Shown here: one piece after another, positions 46,411 through 58,126 of the stretch | Numbering within the stretch: the stretch's first letter is position 1 | Layout: each line of letters begins with the position of its first letter | DNA from: Poseidonocella pacifica | Lineage (GTDB): Bacteria; Pseudomonadota; Alphaproteobacteria; Rhodobacterales; Rhodobacteraceae | Assembly: GCF_900111875.1 (NCBI RefSeq) | Contig: NZ_FOJU01000001.1 | Coordinates: 310,001-374,000 of the forward strand | Direction: 5' to 3' | Length of the DNA stretch: 64,000 bases | Position numbers and translations under genes: made by a program | The notes under the pieces: generated by a model | Seen by the model: the letters and a program-made list of their open reading frames with translations, nothing else | Told to the model about the DNA's origin: nothing | The model's database searches: none

Positions 46411-47154
46411 TCAGCTATCTTCGCGAACTTCATCAACAATTTCGCGCATCTGCTCCAACGGGACATATCCCCGAAGCATTTCGCCGCCGAGAACGAACGT
46501 GGGTGTTCCGTTGATGTTCAATGCCCGCGCGAGATCGTGGTTTGCGCGAATGATCTCATTGACTTTGGGCGAAGACATTTCTGCCAAGATCGCCTCGCCG
46601 TCGAGGTTCAATTGGTTTGCAAGGCGAGTGAGAACCGCATCGCTCGGCTCCGCGTTCAAGCCAAGAAGCGCTTCTTGGGCTGCGCCATAGGCCTCGTCTC
46701 CGGCGACTTCGCGCGTTGCCAGGGCGAAGCGGGACGACGCGAGTGAGGCCTCTCCCAGAATTGGGAACTCCTTGTAAACAAAGCGGATGTTCCCGTCGCT
46801 TTCGATCAGTTCCTTTACCTCGTCATGTGCACGCCGGCAGTAACCACAGCGGTAATCAGCAAATTCGACCAGTGTCAGGTCTCCGTCGGGATTCCCCGCG
46901 ATCCAACTGTGACCATCCTCGAAAAGCGCCTCGGCATGCTGGGCGATCATATCCGTGTCAGCGACCGTCTCAGCCGTAGCTTGTCGCTGTTCCAGAACTG
47001 TGATCGCCTCCATCAGAACCTCCGGGTTTTCCAGAAGATACGCGCGAACTTCATTCCGAAAATTCTCGCGCTCACTTGCTGTCATGTCAGAAAGGTCAGC
47101 CTCAGCAGGAAGGGCAAAGCTCAGCGAGAGGAGGGCGGCGGCGAAGCGTTTCAT
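46411..47154 (-). CDS. DsbA family thiol:disulfide protein (Com1-like)
   Basis: 247 residues with a signal peptide (MKRFAAALLSLSFALPAEA), an N-terminal helical region and a thioredoxin-fold domain with active site CGYC (in DYRCGYCRRAHDEV) and the cis-proline loop NGTPTFVLGG. It works in the periplasm; oxidation or isomerisation of disulfides is likely. ATG 47154 has AGGA upstream. It is divergent from the aminotransferase gene with 83 bases between starts. Confidence 0.9.
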   Translation of the reverse strand: MKRFAAALLSLSFALPAEADLSDMTASERENFRNEVRAYLLENPEVLMEAITVLEQRQATAETVADTDMIAQHAEALFEDGHSWIAGNPDGDLTLVEFADYRCGYCRRAHDEVKELIESDGNIRFVYKEFPILGEASLASSRFALATREVAGDEAYGAAQEALLGLNAEPSDAVLTRLANQLNLDGEAILAEMSSPKVNEIIRANHDLARALNINGTPTFVLGGEMLRGYVPLEQMREIVDEVREDS

Positions 47155-47237
47155 CGGGTCCATTCCTTGTTCATGGGGCGATTGACCGGAGCGCCAGCCT
47201 TTGGGACAAGCGACCTGCGCAGAATAGAGGGGTTGCG

Positions 47238-48383
47238 ATGCGGAACTCAAGCAGAGGAGTGGTCAGTCCTTTCATTGTGATGGATGTGATGGAGCGGGCA
47301 AGGGCGGCTGAGGCCTCTGGTCGCCGGATCATTCACATGGAAGTCGGCCAACCGGGCACCCCCGCGCCCGCCGGGGCACGGCAAGCGCTGAGCGCATCGC
47401 TGGAACGGGAGGCGCTCGGGTATACCGTTGCGCTCGGGTTGCCGGCATTGCGGGAGCGGATCGCTGCGCTATACGGGGATTGGTATGGTGTCGATCTCGA
47501 TCCGAGCCGGGTGGTTGTCACTGCCGGATCTTCAGGGGCTTTCTTGCTTGCCTTCACGGCATTGTTCGATGCGGGCGACCGGGTTGGGATTGGGCGCCCG
47601 GGATATCCGTCCTACCGCCAGATACTGAAGGCTCTCTCGTTGCAACCAGTTGAGTTTGTGACGCAGGCGGAAGATCGGTTCCAGCCGCGACCCGAGGATA
47701 TTCGCGGGGCAGGGCTTGCAGGAATGCTTGTCGCATCACCGGGAAATCCGACGGGCACGATGCTTGACCATGGCGCACTGTCGGCACTTATCGACGCAGC
47801 CAAGGGTGAAGGCGCAGCCTTTATCAGCGATGAGATCTATCACGGGATCGAGTATGACGCGAAGGCTGTGACGGCGTTGGAGGTCACAGACGAGGTCTAT
47901 GTGATCAACTCTTTCTCCAAGTACTTTTCTATGACCGGATGGCGCATCGGGTGGATGGTCGTACCCGATGATCACGTGCGGATCATCGAAAGGCTTGCCC
48001 AGAACCTTTTCATTTGCGCTCCCCACGCGGCGCAGGTTGCTGCGCTCGCCGCGCTGGATTGCGGGGCGGAACTTGAGGCGAACCGCGCGGTCTATGCAAG
48101 GAACCGACAATTGATGATCGACGGGCTGCCGCGCGCTGGATTCACCAAAGTCGCTCCGCCTGATGGCGCTTTCTATGTTTATGCGGATGTTTCGGATCTC
48201 ACGGATGATAGCGTCTCGCTCGCGGCGGACATTCTGGATCAGGCCGGGGTCGCGGTGACGCCGGGTGTCGATTTCGATCCAGAACGGGGCCACCAGGCGC
48301 TTCGGTTCTCATATGCCGGTTCAACCGAAGACATCGAGGAGGGCTTGCACCGACTCGCTGCGTATATGGCCTCGCGAAGCTGA
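47238..48383 (+). CDS. Class I/II pyridoxal phosphate aminotransferase
   Basis: 381 residues of the fold-type I aminotransferases. Motifs include MEVGQPGTPAP, the GSSGAFLLAF segment, SPGNPTGTML, the SDEIYHGIEYD loop and the PLP lysine in SFSKYFSMTGWRIGW. The C-terminal arginine segment LRFSYAGS is kept. Aspartate, alanine or aromatic substrates are possible; the sequence alone does not say. ATG 47238 has AGAGGGG upstream. A GC hairpin follows the stop. Confidence 0.92.
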   Translation: MRNSSRGVVSPFIVMDVMERARAAEASGRRIIHMEVGQPGTPAPAGARQALSASLEREALGYTVALGLPALRERIAALYGDWYGVDLDPSRVVVTAGSSGAFLLAFTALFDAGDRVGIGRPGYPSYRQILKALSLQPVEFVTQAEDRFQPRPEDIRGAGLAGMLVASPGNPTGTMLDHGALSALIDAAKGEGAAFISDEIYHGIEYDAKAVTALEVTDEVYVINSFSKYFSMTGWRIGWMVVPDDHVRIIERLAQNLFICAPHAAQVAALAALDCGAELEANRAVYARNRQLMIDGLPRAGFTKVAPPDGAFYVYADVSDLTDDSVSLAADILDQAGVAVTPGVDFDPERGHQALRFSYAGSTEDIEEGLHRLAAYMASRS

Positions 48384-48409
48384 GTCTGCGACGCTACCGA
48401 TGCGCCGAA

Positions 48410-48431
48410 CGCCCCCGGAATTAAGGGGGCG
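48410..48431 (+). terminator. Terminator-like hairpin after the aminotransferase gene
   Basis: CGCCCCC (48410-48416), loop GGAATTAA, GGGGGCG (48425-48431): a perfect 7-base stem 27 bases after the aminotransferase stop, followed by CATTTAAGCG. It would insulate the nuo operon from upstream reading. Confidence 0.6.
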
Positions 48432-48543
48432 CATTTAAGCGTGCAATTTTACTCGGTCAAAATCTCGGCACTTCGCCCGCAATGCCCCGGTGGCAGAGGC
48501 GAAGAAGCAACAGTCGTCAAAGGCATATGCCACTGTATACAAT

Positions 48544-48618
48544 GATTTTTCGGCATTTGACCGGAAAAATCGAATATGACGCTCTTCGGTTGACCACCCT
48601 TGGGGCGGGGCGTAAACA
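48544..48618 (+). promoter_or_regulatory. Inverted repeat and candidate nuo promoter
   Basis: The arms GATTTTTC (48544-48551) and GAAAAATC (48564-48571) form a perfect 8-base inverted repeat. Downstream, TTGACC (48590-48595), a 17-base spacer and TAAACA (48613-48618) give a fair sigma-70 match 60 bases before the nuoA start. The repeat also encloses another TTGACC (48557-48562). The rest of the 294-base gap shows nothing recognisable. Confidence 0.4.
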
Positions 48619-48677
48619 GTGGACCAGCCAGTCTAGTACCAGCGGAGCGCGAACTGCGCCCCGGGAAGGAGCCGAAC

Positions 48678-49651
<974 letters not shown>

Positions 49652-49702
49652 GGCGTAATTGAAGGAATCTCGGGCGGAATTGCCCCGGGGAGAGGACGAG
49701 CG

Positions 49703-50311
49703 ATGACAGAAGCCCTGCAAGAGCTTGGTGCGCATATCGAGTTGAAGCGGCCCGATTGCGTCCTGTCGTGGGAGGTCGCTTTTGGCGAGTTGACTCTTAC
49801 GGTGACAGCGTCGAACATCGCCGGGCTCGTGGAGTTTCTACGCAATGATCCCACCTGCCGCTTTTCCTCGTTGGTGGACATTACGGCTGTTGACTATCCG
49901 GCACGGCCCAAGCGTTTTGACGTGATCTATCACTTCCTGTCGATGTATCAGAACCAACGGATCCGGCTTCGCATTGCTGTGCGCGAAGATGAAATGGTGC
50001 CCTCGATCGTTGATGTGCATCCTTCGGCCAATTGGTTCGAGCGCGAAGTCTTTGACATGTACGGGATCATCTTCAAGGGGCATCCCGATTTGCGCCGGAT
50101 CCTGACCGACTATGGATTCCGCGGCTATCCACTTCGCAAGGATTTTCCGACCACGGGCTATACCGAAGTCCGCTATGACGAAGAGCAGAAGCGCGTGGTA
50201 TATGAGCCGGTCAGTCTGGTGCAGGAATACCGCCAGTTCGACTTCATGAGCCCATGGGAGGGTGCTGAATATATCCTTCCGGGCGATGAGAAGAAGGAGG
50301 AGGCGAAATGA
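49703..50311 (+). CDS. nuoC: NADH-quinone oxidoreductase subunit C
   Basis: 202 residues of the peripheral arm. Conserved segments are [21 protein letters not shown]-type ([12 protein letters not shown], then [13 protein letters not shown]) and the 30 kDa subunit signature. It follows nuoB by 51 bases with GGGGAGAGGA upstream, and its stop overlaps the nuoD ATG. Confidence 0.97.
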   Translation: MTEALQELGAHIELKRPDCVLSWEVAFGELTLTVTASNIAGLVEFLRNDPTCRFSSLVDITAVDYPARPKRFDVIYHFLSMYQNQRIRLRIAVREDEMVPSIVDVHPSANWFEREVFDMYGIIFKGHPDLRRILTDYGFRGYPLRKDFPTTGYTEVRYDEEQKRVVYEPVSLVQEYRQFDFMSPWEGAEYILPGDEKKEEAK

Positions 50312-51546
50312 TGGATGGCAACACTCCGGCTTTGACTCCCGGCTTCGACGACGTGGAGACTGGCGAGCAGAAGATCCGTAACTTCAATATCAATTTCGGC
50401 CCGCAACACCCTGCGGCACACGGTGTTCTTCGTCTTGTGCTCGAGTTGGACGGTGAAATTGTTGAGCGCTGTGATCCGCATATCGGCCTGCTCCATCGCG
50501 GCACCGAGAAGTTGATGGAGAGCCGGACCTATCTGCAGAATCTGCCCTATTTCGATCGGCTCGACTACGTGGCGCCGATGAATCAGGAGCACGCTTGGTG
50601 TCTTGCGATTGAGAAGCTGACCGGCACAGTCGTTCCTCGCCGTGCCAGCCTCATTCGTGTGCTGTTCTGTGAAATCGGGCGCGTGCTCAATCACCTGCTC
50701 AACGTGACGACGCAGGCGATGGACGTTGGCGCTTTGACGCCGCCGCTCTGGGGCTTTGAAGAGCGTGAAAAGCTCATGGTCTTCTATGAGCGTGCCTGCG
50801 GCGCACGTTTGCACGCAGCTTATTTCCGCCCCGGCGGTGTTCATCAGGATCTTCCGCCCGCGCTGCTGGACGATATCGAGACTTGGGCCGAGGAATTCCC
50901 GGCGGTCCTTGCGGATATTGATGGGCTGCTGACAGAAAACCGCATCTTCAAGCAACGCAACGCGGATATCGGGGTGGTGAGCGAAAAAGAGGCTCTTGAT
51001 TGGGGCTTCTCCGGTGTGATGGTCCGCGGATCAGGCCTCGCATGGGACCTGCGGCGCGCGCAGCCCTATGAGTGCTATGACGAATTCGAATTCCAGATCC
51101 CCATTGGCAAGAATGGCGACTGCTACGATCGCTATCTTTGCCGTATGGAAGAAATGCGTCAATCGGTTCACATCATCCATCAGGCCATTGAAAAACTTCG
51201 CGCCCCTGAGGGGCAGGGCGATATCTTGGCCCGTGGGAAACTCACCCCTCCCAAGCGGTCGGATATGAAGCAATCGATGGAAGCCTTGATCCATCACTTC
51301 AAGCTTTACACCGAGGGCTTCCACGTTCCAGAGGGAGAGGTCTACGTCGCCGTCGAGGCGCCGAAAGGCGAATTTGGCGTCTTCCTCGTCTCCGACGGAA
51401 CAAACAAGCCGTATCGGGCGAAGATCCGCGCCCCGGGATTCCTGCACCTTCAAGCGATGGACCATATCGCCACGGGGCACCAACTTGCCGATGTCGCGGC
51501 GATAATCGGCACGATGGACGTGGTGTTCGGGGAAATCGACCGGTGA
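50308..51546 (+). CDS. nuoD: NADH-quinone oxidoreductase subunit D
   Basis: 412 residues of the 49 kDa subunit that forms the quinone site with NuoB. The N-terminal [26 protein letters not shown] and the C-terminal VFGEIDR are diagnostic. ATG 50308 with GGAGGAGG upstream. Its stop overlaps a 24-codon ORF that ends at the nuoE start. Confidence 0.97.
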   Translation: MMDGNTPALTPGFDDVETGEQKIRNFNINFGPQHPAAHGVLRLVLELDGEIVERCDPHIGLLHRGTEKLMESRTYLQNLPYFDRLDYVAPMNQEHAWCLAIEKLTGTVVPRRASLIRVLFCEIGRVLNHLLNVTTQAMDVGALTPPLWGFEEREKLMVFYERACGARLHAAYFRPGGVHQDLPPALLDDIETWAEEFPAVLADIDGLLTENRIFKQRNADIGVVSEKEALDWGFSGVMVRGSGLAWDLRRAQPYECYDEFEFQIPIGKNGDCYDRYLCRMEEMRQSVHIIHQAIEKLRAPEGQGDILARGKLTPPKRSDMKQSMEALIHHFKLYTEGFHVPEGEVYVAVEAPKGEFGVFLVSDGTNKPYRAKIRAPGFLHLQAMDHIATGHQLADVAAIIGTMDVVFGEIDR

Positions 51547-51617
51547 TCGATTTCCCAGCAAAGATAAACAATGGCCGCGGCGCGAACGCTGGCCAATGGC
51601 ACGAAAGACGGCTCTGA
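51543..51617 (+). CDS. Possible 24-residue linker ORF between nuoD and nuoE
   Basis: GTG 51543 overlaps the nuoD stop (GTGA), and its TGA (51615-51617) overlaps the nuoE ATG (TGATG). The product would begin [13 protein letters not shown]. There is no known family. It fills the gap exactly, which could keep ribosomes moving from nuoD to nuoE, but so short a frame may also arise by chance. Confidence 0.35.
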   Translation: MIDFPAKINNGRGANAGQWHERRL

Positions 51618-52828
51618 TGCTTCGTAGACTTCATCACGACCAGCCCGCCAGCTTCGCTTTTACCGAGGCAAATCATGCGTGGGCAGAGGCGCAGATTACC
51701 AAGTATCCCGAGGGCCGTCAGGCATCGGCCATCATTCCCTTGCTATGGCGTGCGCAGGAGCAGGAGGGTTGGCTGACCCGTCCTGCGATCGAATACGTGG
51801 CGGACCTTCTTGGCATGGCCTATATCCGCGCGCTCGAAGTGGCGTCTTTCTACTTCATGTTCCAACTTCAACCCGTTGGGTCGGTTGCCAATATTCAAAT
51901 TTGCGGCACGACGTCCTGTATGATTTGCGGCGCAGAGGATCTCGTATCCGTGTGCCGGGAGAAGATTGCCGACAAGCCGCATACCCTTTCTGCTGACGGC
52001 AAGTTTTCCTGGGAAGAGGTCGAGTGTCTGGGCGCCTGTGCGAACGCGCCTATGGCGCAGATCGGCAAGGATTATTTCGAGGATCTGACCACGGAGCGGC
52101 TGGCCGAGATCATCGATGCCCTTGGCCGAGGTGAGGTTCCGACACCGGGACCGCAGAATGGGCGTTTTGCGTCCGAGCCGCTGAAGGGCCTGACCTCGCT
52201 GGGCGAATTCGATAGCGGCCGGACAAAATACAATGCGTCGGTGCAACTCGCCACTGATCTTGGGGATACGGTGAAGCGGATCGACGGCACGGAAGTGCCG
52301 CTGCTTACCCCGTGGCAGGCCCGGCCCGACGATGGCGCGGGCGAGCCCCTGCAGGAAGAGCCACGGCCAAGTGCTGGTAAACCGGCGGATGAGACCGGCG
52401 TTACCGAACAGGAAGCGCAAGCCGAAGAAACAGCGGAGCCGGAGGCGAGCGCTGCTCCTGAGCCGCGCGGCGATGACAGGCCCGGCGCGGAACTTGGCGA
52501 GCCGGCCACGGCAGCACCCGCTTCTGAAACGGGAACCGCGCAGGCGGGTACCAAGCCGCAACTTCTGGACGCTCCGCGCGGGGATACCGCGGACGACTTG
52601 AAGCGGATCAAGGGGGTAGGGCCAAAGTTGGAGCAACTGCTCCACCGGCTGGGGGTTTACCACTTCGATCAGATCGCGAATTGGAGCGACGAGGAAGTTT
52701 CTTGGGTAGACGAACATCTCGAAGGGTTCCGGGGCCGGGTTTCCCGCGATGAGTGGACCTCTCAGGCCAAGGTTCTGGCAGACGGTGGCGAGACGGAATT
52801 TTCCAGCCGTGCGAAGGATATCTATTGA
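51617..52828 (+). CDS. nuoE: NADH-quinone oxidoreductase subunit E with long C-terminal extension
   Basis: 403 residues, far longer than the roughly 170-residue E. coli NuoE. The first about 190 residues are the thioredoxin-like 24 kDa subunit with [2Fe-2S] ligands in [10 protein letters not shown] and CLGACANAP. Then comes a low-complexity Glu/Ala/Pro-rich linker (about 235-315), and last a helix-hairpin-helix-like domain with [19 protein letters not shown]. Long NuoE with such tails is seen in Rhodobacteraceae. ATG 51617 is preferred to 51596. Confidence 0.92.
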   Translation: MLRRLHHDQPASFAFTEANHAWAEAQITKYPEGRQASAIIPLLWRAQEQEGWLTRPAIEYVADLLGMAYIRALEVASFYFMFQLQPVGSVANIQICGTTSCMICGAEDLVSVCREKIADKPHTLSADGKFSWEEVECLGACANAPMAQIGKDYFEDLTTERLAEIIDALGRGEVPTPGPQNGRFASEPLKGLTSLGEFDSGRTKYNASVQLATDLGDTVKRIDGTEVPLLTPWQARPDDGAGEPLQEEPRPSAGKPADETGVTEQEAQAEETAEPEASAAPEPRGDDRPGAELGEPATAAPASETGTAQAGTKPQLLDAPRGDTADDLKRIKGVGPKLEQLLHRLGVYHFDQIANWSDEEVSWVDEHLEGFRGRVSRDEWTSQAKVLADGGETEFSSRAKDIY

Positions 52829-52868
52829 CCCCGGCCGCCGCTCAGAACACTCCCCGAGGAGATGAGTA

Positions 52869-53090
52869 ATGGCCGAATCCGAGGCGCATCTCGCTCGGCA
52901 GGGCCGGATAGCCGCGCTCGTGATTGCCTGGTCGATGTTGATCTGGTTGGCGGCGCAGTGGGTCGGGCCAAGGCTTGGATTGCCGGGGCGCTACGCGCTT
53001 CTAATAGATTTCGCCGCGTTGGCGGCCCTCTTCTGGGCGCTTGTGGTGACATTTCAGATCTGGCGCAAGCGCCAGCAGACGACGAGGTAA
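52869..53090 (+). CDS. Small membrane protein in nuo operon, DUF5337-like
   Basis: 73 residues with two membrane segments ([38 protein letters not shown]) and a basic C-terminus. GGAGATG precedes ATG 52869, which overlaps an upstream TAA. Rhodobacteraceae carry this gene in their nuo operons between nuoE and nuoF. A role in complex I assembly or stability is plausible but unproven. Confidence 0.75.
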   Translation: MAESEAHLARQGRIAALVIAWSMLIWLAAQWVGPRLGLPGRYALLIDFAALAALFWALVVTFQIWRKRQQTTR

Positions 53091-53097
53091 AGGCGCG

Positions 53098-54399
53098 ATG
53101 CTGAAGGACGAGGACCGGATTTTCACCAACCTCTACGGGATGCATGACCGCACATTGGACGGCGCCAAGAAGCGCGGCCATTGGGACGGAACGGCGAATA
53201 TCCTCGGCAAGGGGCGCGACTGGATCGTTGACCAGATGAAGGCCTCTGGCTTGCGCGGACGCGGCGGCGCCGGGTTCCCGACGGGGCTCAAATGGTCCTT
53301 CATGCCCAAGGAAAGTGACGGGCGGCCAAGCTATCTGGTCGTGAACGCGGATGAATCGGAGCCGGGCACTTGCAAGGACCGTGAGATCATGCGGCACGAC
53401 CCGCATACGCTCATCGAAGGGTGCCTGATCGCCAGCTTCGCCATGGGTGCGCATGCCTGCTACATCTACATTCGCGGAGAATATATCCGGGAACGTGAGG
53501 CGCTTCAGGCCGCAATTGATGAGGCATATGACGCCGGGCTCGTAGGCCCCAATGCCTGCAAGTCGGGATGGGATTTCGACATCTATCTGCATCACGGGGC
53601 GGGGGCCTATATCTGCGGCGAAGAGACAGCGCTTCTAGAAAGCCTCGAAGGGCGCAAGGGCATGCCGCGGATGAAGCCGCCGTTTCCTGCGGGGGCAGGG
53701 CTCTATGGCTGTCCTACCACGGTCAACAACGTGGAATCTATCGCGGTCGTGCCGACGATACTGCGACGCGGACCAGAGTGGTTTGCGGGCTTTGGCCGTC
53801 AGAATAACGCCGGCACCAAACTCTTTGCCATTTCCGGGCACGTCAACAACCCATGTGTTGTCGAGGAGGCCATGTCGATTTCCTTCGAGGAGTTGATCGA
53901 AACCCACTGTGGCGGGATCCGTGGCGGCTGGGACAATCTTCTTGCGGTGATCCCTGGCGGGTCATCCGTGCCCTGCGTGCGCGGGGAGAAGATGAAAGAC
54001 GCCGTCATGGATTTCGATTACCTGCGGGGGGAATTGGGCTCCGGTCTCGGCACCGCGGCGGTGATCGTCATGGACAAGCAAACCGACATCATCAAGGCCA
54101 TCTGGCGTCTGTCCAAGTTCTACAAGCACGAGAGTTGTGGTCAGTGCACGCCGTGCCGTGAGGGTACCGGGTGGATGATGCGGGTGATGGAGCGGCTGGT
54201 TCGAGGTGAGGCAGAGGTCGAAGAAATCGACATGCTGTTCGATGTGACGAAGCAAGTCGAAGGGCACACCATTTGTGCTCTCGGCGATGCGGCGGCCTGG
54301 CCAATCCAAGGCTTGATCCGCAACTTCCGCGACGAAATTGTGGATCGGATCAAAGCGCAGAAGGCCGGTCGTATCAGTGCGGCCGTGGCGGCGGAGTGA
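53098..54399 (+). CDS. nuoF: NADH-quinone oxidoreductase subunit F
   Basis: 433 residues binding NADH, FMN and a [4Fe-4S] cluster. The dinucleotide/FMN region is [16 protein letters not shown], the FMN motif is [19 protein letters not shown], and the cluster ligands are in [12 protein letters not shown] with a later cysteine in [11 protein letters not shown] 53098 lies 7 bases after the DUF5337-like gene. Confidence 0.97.
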   Translation: MLKDEDRIFTNLYGMHDRTLDGAKKRGHWDGTANILGKGRDWIVDQMKASGLRGRGGAGFPTGLKWSFMPKESDGRPSYLVVNADESEPGTCKDREIMRHDPHTLIEGCLIASFAMGAHACYIYIRGEYIREREALQAAIDEAYDAGLVGPNACKSGWDFDIYLHHGAGAYICGEETALLESLEGRKGMPRMKPPFPAGAGLYGCPTTVNNVESIAVVPTILRRGPEWFAGFGRQNNAGTKLFAISGHVNNPCVVEEAMSISFEELIETHCGGIRGGWDNLLAVIPGGSSVPCVRGEKMKDAVMDFDYLRGELGSGLGTAAVIVMDKQTDIIKAIWRLSKFYKHESCGQCTPCREGTGWMMRVMERLVRGEAEVEEIDMLFDVTKQVEGHTICALGDAAAWPIQGLIRNFRDEIVDRIKAQKAGRISAAVAAE

Positions 54400-54404
54400 C
54401 GGTG

Positions 54405-54818
54405 ATGCGACTGTTGAAATCTGTCTTTGTGGGCGCGGCACTGGCCGGAGTTCTGGCAACAGGCGTCGCAGCGGCGAAGCCTCCGCTCTCGGAAGTGACG
54501 AAGATCAATCAAGGGTTGCTGGTCGTCGGGATCGCCGATGAAATCCGCAAGGAATGCAATGTGATTGAGCCACGCATGTTCACGGCGCTTGGCTATATCA
54601 ATACTCTGGTGAACGAAGCCCAAGCGCTTGGCTATAGCCGCGATGAGATCGAAGAATTTCGTAAATCCAAGGCGGTCAAGAAGAAGCTGCGCGCCGACGG
54701 AGAGGCCTATATCAGTGCAAAAGGCTATGATCCGAAAAGCGCAAACTCCCTGTGTGATCTGGGCCGCGCGGAAATCGCCGCGGGCAGCCCGATCGGCAAA
54801 TTGCTAAGAGCGAGGTAG
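54405..54818 (+). CDS. Secreted hypothetical protein in nuo operon, DUF5333-like
   Basis: 137 residues with a cleavable signal peptide ([18 protein letters not shown]) and a mostly helical mature part with two cysteines (in RKECNV and NSLCDLG) that could form a disulfide. It sits between nuoF and nuoG, as in other Rhodobacteraceae. It would be periplasmic, which is odd for a gene amid cytoplasmic-arm subunits. Function unknown. Confidence 0.72.
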   Translation: MRLLKSVFVGAALAGVLATGVAAAKPPLSEVTKINQGLLVVGIADEIRKECNVIEPRMFTALGYINTLVNEAQALGYSRDEIEEFRKSKAVKKKLRADGEAYISAKGYDPKSANSLCDLGRAEIAAGSPIGKLLRAR

Positions 54819-54822
54819 AGCC

Positions 54823-56841
54823 ATGTCCGACCTGCGCAAGATCATTATCGACGACAGCGAGATCGAAGTCGATCCGGCCATGACGCTGATCCAGGCCTGT
54901 GAGCAGGCAGGCATTGAGATTCCGCGGTTTTGCTACCACGAGCGCCTCTCGATCGCCGGCAACTGCCGCATGTGTCTTGTCGAAGTGGTTGGCGGTCCGC
55001 CCAAACCTGCGGCCTCCTGTGCGATGCAGGTCAAGGATCTTCGCCCCGGCCCCGAAGGCCAGCCGCCTGTGATCAAGACGAACTCCCCCATGGTCAAGAA
55101 GGCCCGCGAAGGGGTGATGGAATTTTTGCTCATCAACCATCCTCTCGATTGCCCGATCTGCGATCAGGGCGGGGAATGTGACCTTCAGGATCAGGCGATG
55201 GCCTATGGCGTCGACTTTTCCCGGTATCGCGAACCCAAGCGGGCAACCGAGGACCTGAACCTTGGGCCGCTTGTCGAAACGCACATGACGCGCTGCATCT
55301 CTTGCACGCGATGCGTTCGGTTCACGACCGAAGTCGCCGGTATCCATCAGATGGGGCAGACCGGGCGCGGCGAAGACGCCGAGATCACGGCCTATCTGGG
55401 CGAAACGCTCGATTCCGAGATGCAGGGCAATATCATCGATCTTTGTCCCGTTGGCGCTCTCGTCTCCAAACCCTATGCGTTCACGGCTCGCCCTTGGGAA
55501 TTGACCAAGACCGAGACGATTGACGTAATGGATGCTCTTGGAAGCAACATCCGCGTGGATACCAAGGGCCGCGAGGTGATGCGAATTCTTCCGCGCAACC
55601 ACGACGGCGTGAACGAGGAATGGATTTCTGACAAGACGCGCTTCGTGTGGGACGGGTTGCGGCGGCAACGTCTGGACCGACCTTACATCCGTGAAAACGG
55701 AAAGCTCCGGCCTGCAAGCTGGCCCGAAGCTTTGTCTGCCGCTGCAAGCGCGATGACCGACAAGAAAGTCGCCGGACTGGTCGGAGATCTGGCCTCCGCC
55801 GAAGCGACGTTTGCCCTCAAGGGGCTCATCGAAGGGCTGAGTGGATCCGTGGAGTGTCGTACTGATGGCGCTCACCTTCCTGCGGGCAACCGTTCGGGCT
55901 ATGTAGGAACGGCATCCATCGAAGACATAGACAATGCGCAGAACATCCTTCTGATCGGGACGAATCCGCGGACCGAAGCGCCGGTACTCAATGCCCGCAT
56001 CCGCAAAGCGTGGAGCAAGGGCGCGAAGGTCGCACGGGTCGGCCCCGTCGCCGATCTCACTTATGATGTCGCGGAGGTCGGGGAGGATCGCGCGGCGCTT
56101 GAACGTCTGTCACAGATGGATCACTCCGATAAGCGCGACGTTCCCGGTGTCATAATCCTGGGGCAGGGCGCGCTTTGTGAGGCGGATGGTGCGGCCGTGC
56201 TCGGTACCGTGATGCAATTGGCAGAAGCCGCCGGCGCGAAACTCCTGATCCTTCATACAGCGGCAAGCCGCGTGGGTGCGATGGATCTCGGGGCTGTTAC
56301 CGAAGGTGGCATCGCGGGCGCGCTGGAAGGTGCCGAGGTGGTTTACAACCTCGGCGCAGACGAGGTGGAAATTGCCGCTGGTCCGTTCGTGATCTATCAA
56401 GGCAGTCATGGAGACCGTGGCGCCCATCGTGCGGACATTATCCTTCCCGGCGCGGCCTATACCGAGGAAGCTGGTTTGTTCGTCAACACCGAAGGCCGGC
56501 CGCAGCTCGCGATCCGGGCCGGATTCCCTCCGGGGGAGGCGAAAGAAAACTGGGCGATCCTGCGGGCCTTGTCGGCGGAGGTCAGTGCGGTCCTGCCTTT
56601 TGACAGCATCGCGCAGTTGCGTCAGGCGATGGTATCCAGCGTTCCGCATCTTGGGCAGGTGGACGAGGTTATCGAGAATGAATGGCAACCCGTGGAAGCC
56701 GGCAAACTTGGCGATGCCGCTTTCCGTCTTGCCATCCGGGATCACTACCTGACGAACCCGATTGCACGGGCCTCGGCGCTCATGGCGGAACTTAGCGCCA
56801 ACGCTAAGGCACGCGCCGCGACGCCCATCGCAGCGGAATGA
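54823..56841 (+). CDS. nuoG: NADH-quinone oxidoreductase subunit G
   Basis: 672 residues of the 75 kDa subunit. N-terminal ferredoxin domain with [2Fe-2S] ligands ([15 protein letters not shown]), then the His-Cys3 [4Fe-4S] site ([18 protein letters not shown]) and a Cys4 cluster ([10 protein letters not shown]), followed by a molybdopterin-oxidoreductase-like domain without catalytic residues. It starts 4 bases after the preceding gene. A 45-codon ORF overlaps its stop. Confidence 0.97.
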   Translation: MSDLRKIIIDDSEIEVDPAMTLIQACEQAGIEIPRFCYHERLSIAGNCRMCLVEVVGGPPKPAASCAMQVKDLRPGPEGQPPVIKTNSPMVKKAREGVMEFLLINHPLDCPICDQGGECDLQDQAMAYGVDFSRYREPKRATEDLNLGPLVETHMTRCISCTRCVRFTTEVAGIHQMGQTGRGEDAEITAYLGETLDSEMQGNIIDLCPVGALVSKPYAFTARPWELTKTETIDVMDALGSNIRVDTKGREVMRILPRNHDGVNEEWISDKTRFVWDGLRRQRLDRPYIRENGKLRPASWPEALSAAASAMTDKKVAGLVGDLASAEATFALKGLIEGLSGSVECRTDGAHLPAGNRSGYVGTASIEDIDNAQNILLIGTNPRTEAPVLNARIRKAWSKGAKVARVGPVADLTYDVAEVGEDRAALERLSQMDHSDKRDVPGVIILGQGALCEADGAAVLGTVMQLAEAAGAKLLILHTAASRVGAMDLGAVTEGGIAGALEGAEVVYNLGADEVEIAAGPFVIYQGSHGDRGAHRADIILPGAAYTEEAGLFVNTEGRPQLAIRAGFPPGEAKENWAILRALSAEVSAVLPFDSIAQLRQAMVSSVPHLGQVDEVIENEWQPVEAGKLGDAAFRLAIRDHYLTNPIARASALMAELSANAKARAATPIAAE

Positions 56842-56975
56842 GGCCAAGACACGGCACGGGGCGGCAGAGACACAGGCCGCACCGCATCGTGAGGGCAGAG
56901 ACGAAAACGGGTGGAACATCCCGTCGAGATGAGATTAACACCGCGGCAGCGGCTTCGGACAGACCCACGGGGTAA
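56838..56975 (+). CDS. Possible 45-residue linker ORF between nuoG and nuoH
   Basis: ATG 56838 overlaps the nuoG stop (ATGA). The frame stays open through the whole gap to TAA 56973-56975, 7 bases before the nuoH ATG. The predicted peptide is very basic at its N-terminus ([16 protein letters not shown]). No known family and no membrane segment. Same geometry as the ORFs at 51543, 58022 and 59856. Confidence 0.35.
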   Translation: MRPRHGTGRQRHRPHRIVRAETKTGGTSRRDEINTAAAASDRPTG

Positions 56976-56982
56976 GGAAGAG

Positions 56983-58020
56983 ATGGCAGAGTTCCTCACA
57001 ACACCGCTAGGTATCGCGCTGATCATCGTGGCCCAATGCCTCGCGGTGCTTGGTTTCGTGATGGGCAGCTTGCTGTTCCTTGTCTATGGCGACCGCAAGA
57101 TCTGGGCCGCGGTGCAAATGCGCCGGGGGCCAAACGTGGTAGGCGTCTTCGGCCTGCTGCAAACCGTCGCCGATGCGTTGAAATACGTGGTCAAGGAAGT
57201 GGTCGTGCCTGCGGGGGCCGACAAAACGGTCTTCATGCTTGCCCCACTCACCAGCTTCGTACTGGCCATGGTCGCCTGGGCGGTGATCCCGTTCGCCGAC
57301 ACTTGGGTGCTTTCCGATATCAACGTGGCGATCCTCTATGTCTTTGCGGTCTCATCTCTTGAGGTTTACGGCGTGATCATGGGGGGGTGGGCTTCAAACT
57401 CTAAATACCCCTTCCTCGGCTCCCTTCGCTCTGCGGCGCAGATGATCTCCTATGAGGTCTCGATCGGCCTGATTATCGTCGGTGTCATCATTTCCTCGGG
57501 CTCGCTCAATTTCGGCGACATCGTTCGCGCGCAGGATGGTGCCTTCGGGTTTTTCAACTGGTACTGGTTGCCCCATTTCCCGATGGTCTTCCTTTTCTTC
57601 ATCTCCTGCCTTGCGGAGACGAACCGCCCGCCGTTCGACCTTCCAGAAGCGGAATCGGAACTCGTCGCGGGTTATCAGGTCGAATACAGTTCGACCCCGT
57701 TCCTCCTCTTTATGGCGGGTGAGTATATCGCGATCTTCCTGATGTGCGCTCTGACCTCCTTGCTGTTCTTCGGTGGCTGGTTGTCGCCGATACCGGGCCT
57801 GCCGGACGGTGCGCTCTGGATGGTTGGCAAGATGGCCTTCTTCTTCTTCATCTTCGCGATGGTGAAAGCGATCACGCCGCGCTACCGCTATGACCAGCTT
57901 ATGCGTCTGGGGTGGAAAGTCTTTTTGCCCTTCAGCTTGTTCTGGGTGGTGTTTGTCGCCTTCGCAGCGCGGTTCGAATGGTTCTGGGGTGCCTTTACGC
58001 GCTGGTCGACGGGTGCCTGA
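56983..58020 (+). CDS. nuoH: NADH-quinone oxidoreductase subunit H
   Basis: 345 residues, eight membrane segments, forming the quinone chamber at the membrane base. Conserved loops are ERK-type [17 protein letters not shown] and [23 protein letters not shown] 56983 after GGAAG matches the usual length; an in-frame start at 56911 would add unrelated residues. Confidence 0.97.
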   Translation: MAEFLTTPLGIALIIVAQCLAVLGFVMGSLLFLVYGDRKIWAAVQMRRGPNVVGVFGLLQTVADALKYVVKEVVVPAGADKTVFMLAPLTSFVLAMVAWAVIPFADTWVLSDINVAILYVFAVSSLEVYGVIMGGWASNSKYPFLGSLRSAAQMISYEVSIGLIIVGVIISSGSLNFGDIVRAQDGAFGFFNWYWLPHFPMVFLFFISCLAETNRPPFDLPEAESELVAGYQVEYSSTPFLLFMAGEYIAIFLMCALTSLLFFGGWLSPIPGLPDGALWMVGKMAFFFFIFAMVKAITPRYRYDQLMRLGWKVFLPFSLFWVVFVAFAARFEWFWGAFTRWSTGA

Positions 58021-58021
58021 C

Positions 58022-58126
58022 ATGAAGACGGATATCGCCAACGGTGGTGCGGTCGCGGCAAATGTGGCCTCGCTACACAGCACACCCTTTTTGACGGCAA
58101 TGACCATGAATGGAGAAGCGGTATGA
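58022..58126 (+). CDS. Possible 34-residue linker ORF between nuoH and nuoI
   Basis: ATG 58022 is one base after the nuoH stop, and TGA (58124-58126) overlaps the nuoI ATG (ATGA). The peptide begins [17 protein letters not shown]; it is mostly small residues with no known family. It bridges nuoH and nuoI exactly and may couple their translation. Confidence 0.4.
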   Translation: MKTDIANGGAVAANVASLHSTPFLTAMTMNGEAV

